A stretch of DNA of 64,000 nucleotides. It comes from Bacillus sp. FJAT-26390. GTDB lineage: Bacteria > Bacillota > Bacilli > Paenibacillales > Paenibacillaceae. The stretch is taken from NCBI RefSeq assembly GCF_001682865.1, contig NZ_MAQX01000001.1, positions 558,001-622,000 on the forward strand, read 5' to 3'. Positions within the stretch are counted from its first letter, which is position 1; the number at the start of each line of letters is the position of its first letter. The notes under the pieces were generated by a model. It did not search any database. It was not told where the DNA came from and worked only from the letters and a program-made list of their open reading frames with translations. A program made the position numbers and the translations under genes. This document shows positions 15,408 to 23,980 of the stretch, one piece after another.

Positions 15408-15566
15408 TCATTTACCTTTTTTGGATGCGGCCCAGAAAGCGAGTATGACAAGGGGAATGAGAATGTACCAAGGGATAGTAATCGTGCCTCCAACAATAAA
15501 TGCCAGTGCCATTACGATAATGACACCAAAAATAATGTACAGACAGCCTCTGCCGAATGTTTCCAT
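15408..15566 (-). CDS. Small two-helix membrane protein
   Basis: A 52-residue protein with two hydrophobic segments (CLYIIFGVIIVMALAFIVGG and IPWYILIPLVILAFWAA) and a Lys-rich tail (SKKGK). The start ATG at 15564-15566 has GGAGGCG 7 nt upstream, much better than the longer frame starting at 15626. Not recognised; probably an inner membrane peptide with the C-terminus in the cytoplasm. Confidence 0.7.
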   Translation of the reverse strand: METFGRGCLYIIFGVIIVMALAFIVGGTITIPWYILIPLVILAFWAASKKGK

Positions 15567-15704
15567 CGTTAATCGCCTCCTAAAGCTTAGGTTTTGCTCG
15601 GCAAAACCTTCTTCGTAAGCAGCCACTTCCAGACAGTATATTCGGTTATAACGTTTTTATGGGTTGTATGGTTCCAATTAATGTGGCGCAGCAGGGGAGG
15701 AAGA

Positions 15705-15733
15705 CAAAAAAATGGCCCACATCGCTGTGGGCC
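15705..15733 (-). terminator. Terminator on the minus strand after the GH5 gene
   Basis: On the minus strand GGCCCAC and GTGGGCC (15727-15733 and 15714-15720) form a stem followed by a T run (complement of 15705-15711). It lies about 130 nt past the GH5 stop. The remaining part of the gene-free stretch 15567-15866 holds nothing else I can name apart from the upstream region of the 52-residue gene. Confidence 0.75.
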
Positions 15734-15866
15734 GGTGTCCTAGAACTATATATCAACAGTGGGGTTGATGTCTCTTATTATAAAAAGCGAACCTTAACCC
15801 AAGATTAAAAATGTTTGTCGGTTTGTTGAAATGAAAGGAGCGGTAATTATTGCCTCTATTCGCTGC

Positions 15867-17519
15867 TCAGGGAGCCGAAGCGATAATAAACTGCTCCCAA
15901 GCGCCGCCTACCGCAGTACGGTTCGCGTACAGTACATTGCCATTGTTCAAATCCGCACATACGAAGAGATTATTTGCAGCAGATTTCAGCGCCACAAGGC
16001 CGTTGCCTAAATCCTGCCTATAAAACTTCTCCCATGTTCCAATGAACGAGGCATTCGCGATCAAGCGGCCGCCGTTGTTAAGATCGGCTTGAACATATTT
16101 AAGGTTGGTGAGCGAGAGCAGGGAGATCGTGCCGTCTGCGTTATTGATGACCTTAAACCGTTCCCAATCTCCGGCAGTCGTCCGATTGGCGATCAAGGGA
16201 TTAAGTCCGGCGTTATCCGCGCTCACAAAAGTGCTGTTTGCATTCGCTTTGAGGCTGGACCATGTTGCAGCAACAGGCGCCGCGCCCGTATATTTTTTCA
16301 CTAAATTTTGAAAGACGGTATTCGAGGTGAAATTGGCGGTTGCGAACTGATTCCATTTGGCTGCGATGGTGGCTGCGCTATCGCTGTTTAAGTTTGGCGC
16401 AGGGTTGTTGTTATTGATGTAATAACCCCAGTTGCCTCCGCCCTTGACCTTATAGCTCCAATTCGTCCATGAGGCGTTTAAGCTATTGAGACCGTTCAGC
16501 CATTTTTCGTATAAATCATTTTGCCCAAAAGAGAATTCGCCTGCATAAACCGGAACATTCCAGTTTTTTTGGTAAAGCGCCATATCTTTGAGCCATCTAT
16601 CGATTTCGGAGTTGGTCAAATTCCAGTCGTTATAATCGGTGAATTGATAATGATGGGTTTGATACATGACATTGCTCCAGCCATAAGCAGAAGGAGGGGA
16701 GGCAGCAAACCAGTCGAAGAAGGCTGCGATGATGATGACATGGTTAGGGTCCTTAGCGCGAACGGCTTGGTACAGCCTATTGAAGAAATCCATCTTTTGC
16801 TTGATTTGAGCCGCGTTCTCGCCCGCTCCCATCGTGACGAGCGGCTCGTTAAGCAGGTCATAGGCGGCGACGGTCGGGTTATTGTTATAACGGGTTGCAA
16901 GCCGCTCCCAAATTTGAACGGTCCAGTTCTGATACGTGGCGTTTGTCCACATTTGGTTCGAGTTTTCTTGGCCGCAGGAATGCCAAGGGCATGCCGCGCC
17001 TGGAGCTCCATGGAGGTCTAAAATGACGTAAAGGTTGCGGTTGCCAGCCTGCGTAATAATCCAGTCCAGCTTGCGGAACGTAATCGAATCCGGCTTCATC
17101 GTCCCGTTCGTATACATAAAGTCCTCCCAGTAGAGAGGGACGCGGACGACGTTCATGCCCATATTTTTAATCATATCAAGGTCGTTTGCTTGAATCCATG
17201 TGTCTTGGTAGCCGTTAATCAACGTTTGAGCGTCCGCTTCACCGAACCGGTTAATGAGTGTCCGCCGAATCGTGTATTCATCGACAGCGCCAGCAGGCGT
17301 CATCCAATCCTCCTGCAGCAGCCAACCGCCGAGATTCGTTCCCCGCAGATTAATGACGGAGCCGGCTCCCCAATTATTTTTAAGCACAGTGCCGCTTGTT
17401 TTCAGAAAATCTCCCGATCCAAATGCCGCATTAGCAACAGTTGGCCTCGATACCGAAAACAATAAGCCAAGCAAAAGCGTACTGCAAAGCATGAGAAGCA
17501 AACTTTTTTTCAAAATCAT
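15867..17519 (-). CDS. Secreted GH5 glycoside hydrolase with C-terminal fascin-like beta-trefoil
   Basis: A 550-residue secreted enzyme. The ATG at 17517-17519 has GAGGAGG 5 nt upstream and opens a signal peptide (KKSLLLMLCSTLLLGLLFS) cleaved probably after VANA. The catalytic domain starts with INLRGTNLGGWLLQEDW, like GH5 glucanases of the exo-1,3-glucanase-like type. The acid/base Glu225 (DLLNEPL) and nucleophile Glu328 (VYAGEFSFG) are present. Residues about 425-550 form repeats of a beta-trefoil (VSADN, VQADLNNGGRLIANAS, VCADLNNGNVLYANR) that probably binds carbohydrate. Likely function is hydrolysis of an external beta-glucan; exact linkage is unknown. Monocistronic with its own terminator. 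Confidence 0.88.
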   Translation of the reverse strand: MILKKSLLLMLCSTLLLGLLFSVSRPTVANAAFGSGDFLKTSGTVLKNNWGAGSVINLRGTNLGGWLLQEDWMTPAGAVDEYTIRRTLINRFGEADAQTLINGYQDTWIQANDLDMIKNMGMNVVRVPLYWEDFMYTNGTMKPDSITFRKLDWIITQAGNRNLYVILDLHGAPGAACPWHSCGQENSNQMWTNATYQNWTVQIWERLATRYNNNPTVAAYDLLNEPLVTMGAGENAAQIKQKMDFFNRLYQAVRAKDPNHVIIIAAFFDWFAASPPSAYGWSNVMYQTHHYQFTDYNDWNLTNSEIDRWLKDMALYQKNWNVPVYAGEFSFGQNDLYEKWLNGLNSLNASWTNWSYKVKGGGNWGYYINNNNPAPNLNSDSAATIAAKWNQFATANFTSNTVFQNLVKKYTGAAPVAATWSSLKANANSTFVSADNAGLNPLIANRTTAGDWERFKVINNADGTISLLSLTNLKYVQADLNNGGRLIANASFIGTWEKFYRQDLGNGLVALKSAANNLFVCADLNNGNVLYANRTAVGGAWEQFIIASAP

Positions 17520-17815
17520 CACGCCTCCTCGTTTTTTGTACATCGAAGTCATAAGCATCGTCGTTAGCCGCTTATCTGAAAGCGTTTGCAATTTTCGTCA
17601 GACTGTTTATCCACTCCTCTTCATACGATCATCATCCCCTCCCAAAGAATAGCATTGTAAACTTTTGCAAAAAAGTACTCATTTTTTCGATTATGTATTC
17701 AAATTATGGAAGTTTAATGGAATACGCATAAAATTGATTCCCATTGCTCGCATAGATTTTTTGAGCTTGAGACAAAATAAAATGCACGAAATAATAAGAC
17801 AAAGGGGACGAGTAC

Positions 17816-18154
17816 ATGAAGAAGTTTTGGACGGTTTTTGCTGTAGTTGCATGCTTAACATTCGTAATGGCTGTACCCGCTTTTGCAGATAACATGAAGT
17901 CTGGTGCAGTGGAGAATTACAGCAATAAAGGCATGGGCAATTCCGTGCCTGATGCTGGTATGCGATACGATATCGATAGAGGTGTCGATAATACGACACG
18001 CGCACTCGATGTTAACGACCATTCCAACATACGAGACAACCAGTACCGCACAACAGCTACGGCAACAAAAAAACCGATTAATTGGAGCTGGCTTGGCTTA
18101 CTCGGCTTGTTTGGATTGATGGGCTTAAGAAGCCGTGACCGCGAGCGTACTTGA
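17816..18154 (+). CDS. WGxxGxxG family secreted/membrane-anchored protein
   Basis: A 112-residue protein with a cleavable signal peptide (FWTVFAVVACLTFVMAVPAFA) and a C-terminal motif WSWLGLLGLFGLMGLRSRDR, the pattern hydrophobic-Gly repeats plus Arg tail of the WGxxGxxG family. The middle is polar and probably disordered. The hydrophobic tail followed by positive charges suggests membrane anchoring. Function unknown. The start has AAAGGGG upstream, and a terminator follows. Confidence 0.75.
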   Translation: MKKFWTVFAVVACLTFVMAVPAFADNMKSGAVENYSNKGMGNSVPDAGMRYDIDRGVDNTTRALDVNDHSNIRDNQYRTTATATKKPINWSWLGLLGLFGLMGLRSRDRERT

Positions 18155-18191
18155 CGAAGGCTTTCATTAAAGCTGAATGGGAAACGCGTAG

Positions 18192-18221
18192 AACCCCTGC
18201 CACCCAAGGCAGGGGTTTTAT
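18192..18221 (+). terminator. Rho-independent terminator between convergent genes
   Basis: AACCCCTGCC (18192-18201) pairs with GGCAGGGGTT (18208-18217), followed by TTATTTG. Confidence 0.85.
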
Positions 18222-18243
18222 TTGTTGGATGCCGCTTTTATTT

Positions 18244-19077
18244 TCACTGCACATAACGGCCATGCTCAGGTACGGCGATCTCTTTGAATTTTTTCGCAAG
18301 CAGCGATAAATTATCTTTGAGCGACTCGCCAAACATCGGTTCCCCGTGCCCGGTAATAGCTAAATTGGGATTGAGATCAGCCAGCTTCTTTACGGATTTC
18401 TCAGCGGCTATCCAGTCTGTCGTAAAATATTTTGGCGGACCGCTAATTTCCTGCTCCTGCGTCATCACTTTATAAAGCGATTCCTGCTTAACCGTCACAA
18501 ATGCGTCTCCGGCAATTAAAGTGCCGTCCTCCTCGCGAAAGAGCGAGATATGGCCGGGCGTGTGACCGGGCGTATGGATGTATTTCCAATCGGGGAGCCC
18601 CGGCACAACCCCTTTATCAGGCAGCGCCTTTACGCGGTCATCCAGATTAATGCCGTCATGGGGGAAGTAGGAGGACATCTCCGAAATGAGCCCGCCATGA
18701 ACCGAGGGGTCTGCGGGAGGATAGTCAGCTTCACCGGTCAAGTAAGGAAGCTCCAGCTTATGTGCGTATACGGGAACGCTCCAGCGCTCAATTAGCTCAA
18801 TGATCGCACCAACATGATCAAAATGCCCATGCGTCAAAATAATGGCTTTAGGCGGACAGTCAAAACGTTCCTCTGCCTCTTTTATAATTTTTTTCGCCGA
18901 TCTAGGCATGCCGGCATCTACGAGAAACCAGCCGTCTTGTTTTTTATTCGGATCGCCTATAAAACACACATTGACGATTTGAATGGGATAGCAATAAATA
19001 TCAGGCCGATAAGCAAGACCTTCTCCACTAGCAAAAGTGGTTATCGGCAAAAAAGATTGCTCGAATGAGCTCTCCAA
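18244..19077 (-). CDS. MBL-fold metallo-hydrolase
   Basis: A 277-residue cytoplasmic hydrolase of the metallo-beta-lactamase fold. The zinc motif is LTHGHFDHVG near residue 85, with further ligands in HTPGHTPGHIS and LIAGDAFV and a final His in ITGHGEPM. Start is TTG at 19075-19077, supported by AAAGGAGGC 7 nt upstream. The substrate is unknown; many such proteins are glyoxalase II-like or lactonase-like. It is divergent from the Rieske oxidoreductase gene. Confidence 0.88.
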   Translation of the reverse strand: MESSFEQSFLPITTFASGEGLAYRPDIYCYPIQIVNVCFIGDPNKKQDGWFLVDAGMPRSAKKIIKEAEERFDCPPKAIILTHGHFDHVGAIIELIERWSVPVYAHKLELPYLTGEADYPPADPSVHGGLISEMSSYFPHDGINLDDRVKALPDKGVVPGLPDWKYIHTPGHTPGHISLFREEDGTLIAGDAFVTVKQESLYKVMTQEQEISGPPKYFTTDWIAAEKSVKKLADLNPNLAITGHGEPMFGESLKDNLSLLAKKFKEIAVPEHGRYVQ

Positions 19078-19260
19078 GCAAAGCGCCTCCTTTGTCAGTA
19101 ATGTCCTCTATAAACTGTCCTAATATATGGCGCTTATTCTACTCCCGAGTCGCGGTACGATTCGTATTTATTGGTTTGCTTCGGATTCGCATGGACAAAG
19201 AATGAAACATAATCAAATGGCACAAATTAAGGTGCTATATAGACAAGGAGGAGATCAGCA

Positions 19261-20793
19261 ATGTCAAAAAAGGATCAGTTGCCCAAATACCCGGAATCCT
19301 ACTGGATTGAAACTTCATCCGAGCTTTCATCTTATCCCGCGCTTGAACAAAATCTCGAAACCGATGTTGTTGTCGTCGGCGGCGGTATCTCAGGCATAAC
19401 AACGGCGTACTTGCTTGCTATAGAGGGACTTCGCGTCGTGCTCATCGAAGCGGGACGGCTTCTAAACGGAACGACGGCACATACGACGGCTAAAATAACG
19501 GCACAGCATGATTTGATCTATGATGAGCTTATCCAGCGCGAAGGAGAAGAGAAAGCAGCCTTATATTACAAAGCTAATCATGAGGCCCTTCAATTCATGA
19601 AGCAAACGATTGAGCAAAACGATATCGATTGCGGATTTTCGGTACAAGACGCCTATGTTTATACAAACTCCAACGAATACATAAATAAGCTCGAGAAGGA
19701 AATGTCCGCATACGCCGCGCTAGGGATACCAGGAGCTTATTTGGATCAAACTCCGCTGGAATTGCCTGCTAGAGCAGCAGTCGTTATGCATAATCAAGCA
19801 CAGTTCCATCCGCTGCAATATTTGTCCGCCCTCGTGCTTAAGTTTGTAGAAGCGGGAGGGACGATTTACGAAAATACAACTGCCGTGGATGTCGAGCCTG
19901 GCGCGCATCCACAGGTTATAACCAGCAAAGGGCGTCGTATGACATGCAAGCATGTTGTGTCCTGCACGCACTTTCCGTTTTATGACGGGCTTGGTTTTTA
20001 TTTTGCGAGAATGCATGCGGACCGCTCATACGTGCTTGGCGTCCATGTGGAAGACAAATGGTCAGAGGGCATGTATTTGAGCGCGGAGGACCCGAAACGA
20101 TCCATTCGATATGTCAAAACGGCGAAGCACGAGAAATTGCTGCTTATAGGCGGCCAAAGCCATAAGACGGGGCAAGGGGTCTGTACGATCAATCACTACG
20201 AGGAGCTGCGGAAATTCGCGACAAGCCATTTTCGGCTGAAGGAAATTGCGTACCGTTGGTCTGCCCAGGATCTTGCTACAGGCGACAACATACCTTATAT
20301 CGGCCGAATAACCGCTTCTTCCCCAAATGTTTTCCTCGCAACCGGTTATCGGAAGTGGGGGATGACGAATGGTACGGCGGCTGCGCTGCTCATCAGGGAT
20401 TTAATCATGGAGAAGGAAAATGTTTATGAGGGTTTATATGCACCATCACGCCCCACTACGTTGGGAGCCCTTAAAAATCTAATCGTAGATAACGCAGATG
20501 TAGCCAAGCATCTCATTGCCGGCAAGCTTGAATTGGTGCACAAGCATCCCGAGGATTTGGCTGTGGATGAAGGAAGCGTCGTTAAGCTTCATGGCAAAAG
20601 AGCTGGAGCATATAAGGATTCAGAAGGGAAGCTGTTCCTCGTGGATACGACCTGCACCCATATGGGATGCGAGGTGGAATGGAATAACGGGGATCGCACA
20701 TGGGATTGTCCATGCCATGGCTCCAGATTTTCATACCGCGGCGAAGTCGTTGATGGGCCTGCTGAAGAACCTTTGAAAACATTGCAGCTCTGA
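19261..20793 (+). CDS. FAD-dependent oxidoreductase with C-terminal Rieske domain (YhfW-like)
   Basis: A 510-residue protein. The N-terminal DAO-type FAD domain has the dinucleotide motif DVVVVGGGISGITTAY near residue 36. The C-terminal about 90 residues are a Rieske [2Fe-2S] domain with both ligand pairs, CTHMGCEVEW and CPCHGSRF. The architecture matches B. subtilis YhfW, of unknown substrate. A GGAGGAG site precedes the ATG. The next gene, an MFS transporter, follows closely and is probably co-transcribed. No signal peptide, so the redox reaction is cytoplasmic. Confidence 0.92.
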   Translation: MSKKDQLPKYPESYWIETSSELSSYPALEQNLETDVVVVGGGISGITTAYLLAIEGLRVVLIEAGRLLNGTTAHTTAKITAQHDLIYDELIQREGEEKAALYYKANHEALQFMKQTIEQNDIDCGFSVQDAYVYTNSNEYINKLEKEMSAYAALGIPGAYLDQTPLELPARAAVVMHNQAQFHPLQYLSALVLKFVEAGGTIYENTTAVDVEPGAHPQVITSKGRRMTCKHVVSCTHFPFYDGLGFYFARMHADRSYVLGVHVEDKWSEGMYLSAEDPKRSIRYVKTAKHEKLLLIGGQSHKTGQGVCTINHYEELRKFATSHFRLKEIAYRWSAQDLATGDNIPYIGRITASSPNVFLATGYRKWGMTNGTAAALLIRDLIMEKENVYEGLYAPSRPTTLGALKNLIVDNADVAKHLIAGKLELVHKHPEDLAVDEGSVVKLHGKRAGAYKDSEGKLFLVDTTCTHMGCEVEWNNGDRTWDCPCHGSRFSYRGEVVDGPAEEPLKTLQL

Positions 20794-20847
20794 GTGCTGT
20801 TAAGTGCTGCTTATTTATGCGCGCAAGAACGAGAAAGGGGAGCCTTT

Positions 20848-22062
20848 GTGAAAAAAAAGTGGGACTTAGCCGCTTTAGCATCTATTCCTTTAATAATGAC
20901 GCTCGCTAACTCCATGCTGATTCCTGTACTGCCGCTTATGCAAAAAAAACTACACATTACTTCTGTGCAATCGAGCTTGATCATTACCGTATACGCGGCA
21001 GTTTCTATCCTTTGTATCCCAATCGCAGGGTATTTGTCGGATCGTTTTGGCCGGAAAATCATTATTATAACCGGCCTCTCCATTGCGGCTATCGGAGGAT
21101 TGGTCTCAGGACTCGCTGCCTGGTTAATGGAGTCGCATGTGTATGCGGTCATCTTAGCCGGCAGGTTTATTCAAGGGGTTGGGGCGGCAGGCGCATTTCC
21201 GATCGTTCTTCCTTTAGTAGGAGACATGTTTGAAAGCGAGGAGGAGGTAAGCAGTGGGCTAGGGATGATTGAGACGTCCAATACGTTTGGAAAAGTACTC
21301 AGCCCCGTATTAGGCTCGGCGCTCGCGCTGGTCTATTGGTTTCTTCCATTAGCCGTTATTCCGCTGATATCGTTGATTTCCATCATTGGCGTTATTTTTC
21401 TTGTGAAGGAGCCTAAGAAAGGCCAGAAGGATAAAGGGGATAATAGCCTCAAAAGTTTTTTCCAATCCATCAAGCGGATACTCGCCGAGAAGGGTCGCTG
21501 GCTTTATGCAACGTTTGCGATTGGCGGTATCGCGATGTTTATTATGTTCGGATTCCTATATGAGCTGTCGTCAGTCCTTGAGGACCATTATCAGATCGAT
21601 GGCATACAAAAAGGACTGCTGCTTGCTATTCCATTAAGCGCCATTTGCCTAGCCTCGTTCATTACTGGGAAAATCGTCGGTGAAAACAAGGGAAGAATGA
21701 AGTGGTTTATCGTCATTGGGATGGCCGCTTTAGCGGTCATGATGTTCATTTGCGGGGTTATGAATACGAAAGGGCTTGTTTTTTTGCTTGCCTTCATGTT
21801 TGTCAGCGGCGCAGGCATCGGCCTCGCGCTTCCTAGCTTAGACGCGCTAATTACAGAGGGGATCGAAAAGAAAGAGCGAGGCACGATCACCTCGCTCTAC
21901 AGCAGCACTCGCTTTATAGGGGTAGCAGTTGGTCCTCCGGTGGCGTCGCTGCTTCTGAATAAGGAAGCTTGGTTATTTTATTTGTTTGCCGCGTTTGCCG
22001 TTTTTTGCTGTGCGCTAGCTTTGTTTGTCATTAAACCGAGCAAGGAGCAATCGGCCGATTAA
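20848..22062 (+). CDS. MFS transporter (drug efflux type)
   Basis: A 404-residue membrane protein with twelve predicted helices. The GTG at 20848 is preferred since AAAGGGGAG lies just upstream; the frame could begin at 20794 but that region has no ribosome site. The MFS loop motif is present (GYLSDRFGRKI near residue 65) and a motif C-like GMIETSNTFGKVLSPVLG suggests an antiporter of the drug:H+ group. Substrate not predictable. It lies 54 nt after the Rieske oxidoreductase, so the pair may handle one compound. Confidence 0.88.
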   Translation: MKKKWDLAALASIPLIMTLANSMLIPVLPLMQKKLHITSVQSSLIITVYAAVSILCIPIAGYLSDRFGRKIIIITGLSIAAIGGLVSGLAAWLMESHVYAVILAGRFIQGVGAAGAFPIVLPLVGDMFESEEEVSSGLGMIETSNTFGKVLSPVLGSALALVYWFLPLAVIPLISLISIIGVIFLVKEPKKGQKDKGDNSLKSFFQSIKRILAEKGRWLYATFAIGGIAMFIMFGFLYELSSVLEDHYQIDGIQKGLLLAIPLSAICLASFITGKIVGENKGRMKWFIVIGMAALAVMMFICGVMNTKGLVFLLAFMFVSGAGIGLALPSLDALITEGIEKKERGTITSLYSSTRFIGVAVGPPVASLLLNKEAWLFYLFAAFAVFCCALALFVIKPSKEQSAD

Positions 22063-22080
22063 TCGGTTTGCTTACTTGTT

Positions 22081-22683
22081 TTAACTGCATGCGACGCCAT
22101 CTTTATCCCGGTCCAGCTTCACGCTATAACCAGGGTCGCCTTTATGTAAGGGTGCTGCGCCTGCTTCTTTTGCGGCAGCGCAATTCGCATAATAAACCGT
22201 TTCTTCCTTCACCGGCGGCTGATCAGTTGCTGCGGGTACCGCAGCAGCTGCCGAATCGCCGACTACAAATAATACCCGTGTGCCGTCCTTCAGTTCTGCG
22301 AGTTGATTGCCGATCCAGGAACCTGCTCCGCGATTATCCTTTGGCGAAACGTAAGCGATATGTGCGCCGTTCCCGCCTTCCTTGCACATAGCCATCGGCC
22401 ATTCATCACGATCAAAGCCTTTTTTGGTAGCAATACCGTTTAATGATGCATCCCGATTAGCATCTGCTCCGTTTCTGTCGATCGTACAGATAGCCGATGC
22501 GCCTGCCTTAATCGCTGCTGCAATATGAGCCACCGTCTCCGGGTAACGGTCGGTGGGCAGATGAATCGTTGCATCCACATTTAAATCGTTTTTAGCAGCG
22601 TTTGGTTCTAGATTGACTGATAAGGCTCCGCAGCCAGAGAGGATAAGAGATAAGGTCAGCAATGCGGTTAATAACGATTTCAT
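22081..22683 (-). CDS. NucA/NucB-like deoxyribonuclease lipoprotein with Excalibur domain
   Basis: A 200-residue lipoprotein (start 22683; lipobox ILSGC, Cys18). The core VDATIHLPTDRYPETVAHI, CTIDRNGADANRD, FDRDEWPMAMC and DNRGAGSWIGNQL matches the NucB/DNA-entry nuclease family, including the DRDEWP catalytic region. The C-terminal about 40 residues (YYANCAAAKEAGAAPLHKGD with DRDKDGVACS) are an Excalibur calcium-binding domain. It should degrade DNA at the outer face of the membrane. The combination with a lipid anchor suggests a surface-tethered nuclease, for nutrient scavenging or DNA uptake. It is convergent with the MFS gene. Confidence 0.88.
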   Translation of the reverse strand: MKSLLTALLTLSLILSGCGALSVNLEPNAAKNDLNVDATIHLPTDRYPETVAHIAAAIKAGASAICTIDRNGADANRDASLNGIATKKGFDRDEWPMAMCKEGGNGAHIAYVSPKDNRGAGSWIGNQLAELKDGTRVLFVVGDSAAAAVPAATDQPPVKEETVYYANCAAAKEAGAAPLHKGDPGYSVKLDRDKDGVACS

Positions 22684-22789
22684 GATGATTCTCCATTTCT
22701 TGTGATTTGAAGCCATCATACTACATCTTTAAAAGTTTGGCGAAGGGAATGTGCTTTGTAGAAAGCAGCTTTGCGTAGAAGAAAATACA

Positions 22790-22814
22790 AAAGGCCCATA
22801 TGCCGGGCCTCTTG
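22790..22814 (-). terminator. Terminator after the first YjcZ-like gene
   Basis: On the minus strand AGAGGCCCGGCATATGGGCCTTTT forms a short GC stem followed by TTTTGTATTTT. Confidence 0.7.
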
Positions 22815-22882
22815 ACAAGCTATTTGGAGTAAATCAACTTTGCGCTTGTTTGGAATGTGCATGGAGATAATTTAAGGAGCTA

Positions 22883-22993
22883 TTAATAGCCGCCGCCGAA
22901 GACCCCGCAGCTACACGCGATAATGACCAACAAAATGAAAAGGACCAGGATTGTACCAGTATTTGTGAAAACACCGCCAACATGACCGGACAT
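22883..22993 (-). CDS. YjcZ-like sporulation mini-protein (36 aa)
   Basis: A 36-residue hydrophobic protein, MSGHVGGVFTNTGTILVLF followed by ILLVIIACSCGVFGGGY. It has a single membrane helix ending in CSCG and a Gly-rich tail, the pattern of the YjcZ family small sporulation proteins. The ATG at 22991-22993 has GGAGGTG about 8 nt upstream, and a terminator follows. Three similar genes occur within 5 kb. Too short for usual gene callers. Function unknown; presumably made during sporulation. Confidence 0.8.
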   Translation of the reverse strand: MSGHVGGVFTNTGTILVLFILLVIIACSCGVFGGGY

Positions 22994-23102
22994 TTTTCAT
23001 TGCACCTCCTCGTGTGTTGAGTACACTGTAGGTTATGCACCGGTAAGATGTTCTGATTGGGTGTTTGTCACTTAGCCAAACATAATGATCAGAGAAACGC
23101 AG

Positions 23103-23146
23103 CGCAAAGGAAAGAGGGCCAGCAAAAGAAGGCTCTTTCCTTTGCG
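23103..23146. other. Imperfect long hairpin
   Basis: CGCAAAGGAAAGAG (23103-23116) is complementary to CTCTTTCCTTTGCG (23133-23146). No T run follows on either strand. It could end the minus-strand ORF upstream (23167-23421) or stop readthrough. Confidence 0.55.
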
Positions 23147-23166
23147 GTGCGTCTTACATCCGCTAG

Positions 23167-23421
23167 TTAGCCGCGTTGCAAAAGGATAAAACCGGATACA
23201 TCTGTCGTTTTTTTGCTGACCACAATAACAAAGCCGTTCTTTTTCAAACATTTTATTGCAGGGACTAATAGCGAGTTTGGGACCAGCTTGCAACTACAAG
23301 GCCGAGCGCTTCCAATTACGCGAGCAGCGGTTACTCGACGGGCGGAGCCGGGCACAAGCGGGTTTCTTGTCCAAGAAACTAACACTAAATCTGGTTGAAG
23401 CGGAATACCTACACGAGACAT
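23167..23421 (-). CDS. Hypothetical basic protein (84 aa)
   Basis: An 84-residue basic protein starting MSRVGIPLQPDLVLVSWTRN, with several Val/Leu-rich strands and Arg/Lys residues (KKNGFVIVVSKKTTD near the end). The ATG at 23419-23421 has GAGGTG 7 nt upstream, a strong site. I do not recognise a family. An opposite-strand frame (23256-23525, TTG start, no ribosome site) overlaps it, so the coding strand is not fully certain; the ribosome site favours the minus strand. Confidence 0.5.
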   Translation of the reverse strand: MSRVGIPLQPDLVLVSWTRNPLVPGSARRVTAARVIGSARPCSCKLVPNSLLVPAIKCLKKNGFVIVVSKKTTDVSGFILLQRG

Positions 23422-23548
23422 ATCGATCACCTCACTTTCAAGAAGCTCTCTATATCAAATGCAGAGAGGGACCGATTTGCTATAAGCTAAATGCCTTTTT
23501 AATAGAGAAAGGGTTAATTAAATAGAGACAAGGATAGATATGCAAAAG

Positions 23549-23573
23549 AAAAAGCCCATGTTATGGGCTGCTG
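23549..23573 (-). terminator. Terminator of the TetR-SMR operon
   Basis: AGCCCAT (23553-23559) pairs with ATGGGCT (23563-23569); on the minus strand the stem is followed by TTTTTCTTTTG. It lies 30 nt past the efflux gene. Confidence 0.82.
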
Positions 23574-23602
23574 GTGGAATTAAGAAACAATATTTCAATG
23601 GC

Positions 23603-23980
23603 TTAGTTCGTTTTTTGAACCATTGCGCTCGCTGTTTTTGAAGAGTCATCAGCTGAATCATGGCCCGGTCCAAACAGGTTCAGTACGATCACCCCAATGA
23701 CGATCAGGCCAATTCCGACCATGCTTCCGGCATTGATTTTCTCTTTCCAAATGAATACAGAAATAAGAACGGTAGCGACAGCGCCAACGCCAGACCAAAT
23801 CGCATAAGCAGTATTTAGCGGAATTGTCTTCATGGCTAAAGATAAAAAGTAAAATGATATCGTGAAGCTTATTAACGTTGCGATGACTGGATAAAGCTTT
23901 GTAAATCCCTGTGAGGCTTTAATCATCGAAGTTCCAATAAGCTCGCCCAAAATGGATATAGCTAAAAATAGGTATGCCAT
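23603..23980 (-). CDS. SMR family multidrug/quaternary ammonium efflux protein
   Basis: A 125-residue protein with four membrane helices of the small multidrug resistance type. The start MAYLFLAISILGELIGTSMI has the essential helix-1 Glu (about residue 13), and helix 3 has the conserved pattern AYAIWSGVGAVATVLI. It works as a dimer exchanging drug for protons. ATG at 23978-23980 overlaps the TetR stop by one base (TAATG), so the two are coupled. The last 20 residues are a polar tail longer than usual. Confidence 0.92.
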   Translation of the reverse strand: MAYLFLAISILGELIGTSMIKASQGFTKLYPVIATLISFTISFYFLSLAMKTIPLNTAYAIWSGVGAVATVLISVFIWKEKINAGSMVGIGLIVIGVIVLNLFGPGHDSADDSSKTASAMVQKTN

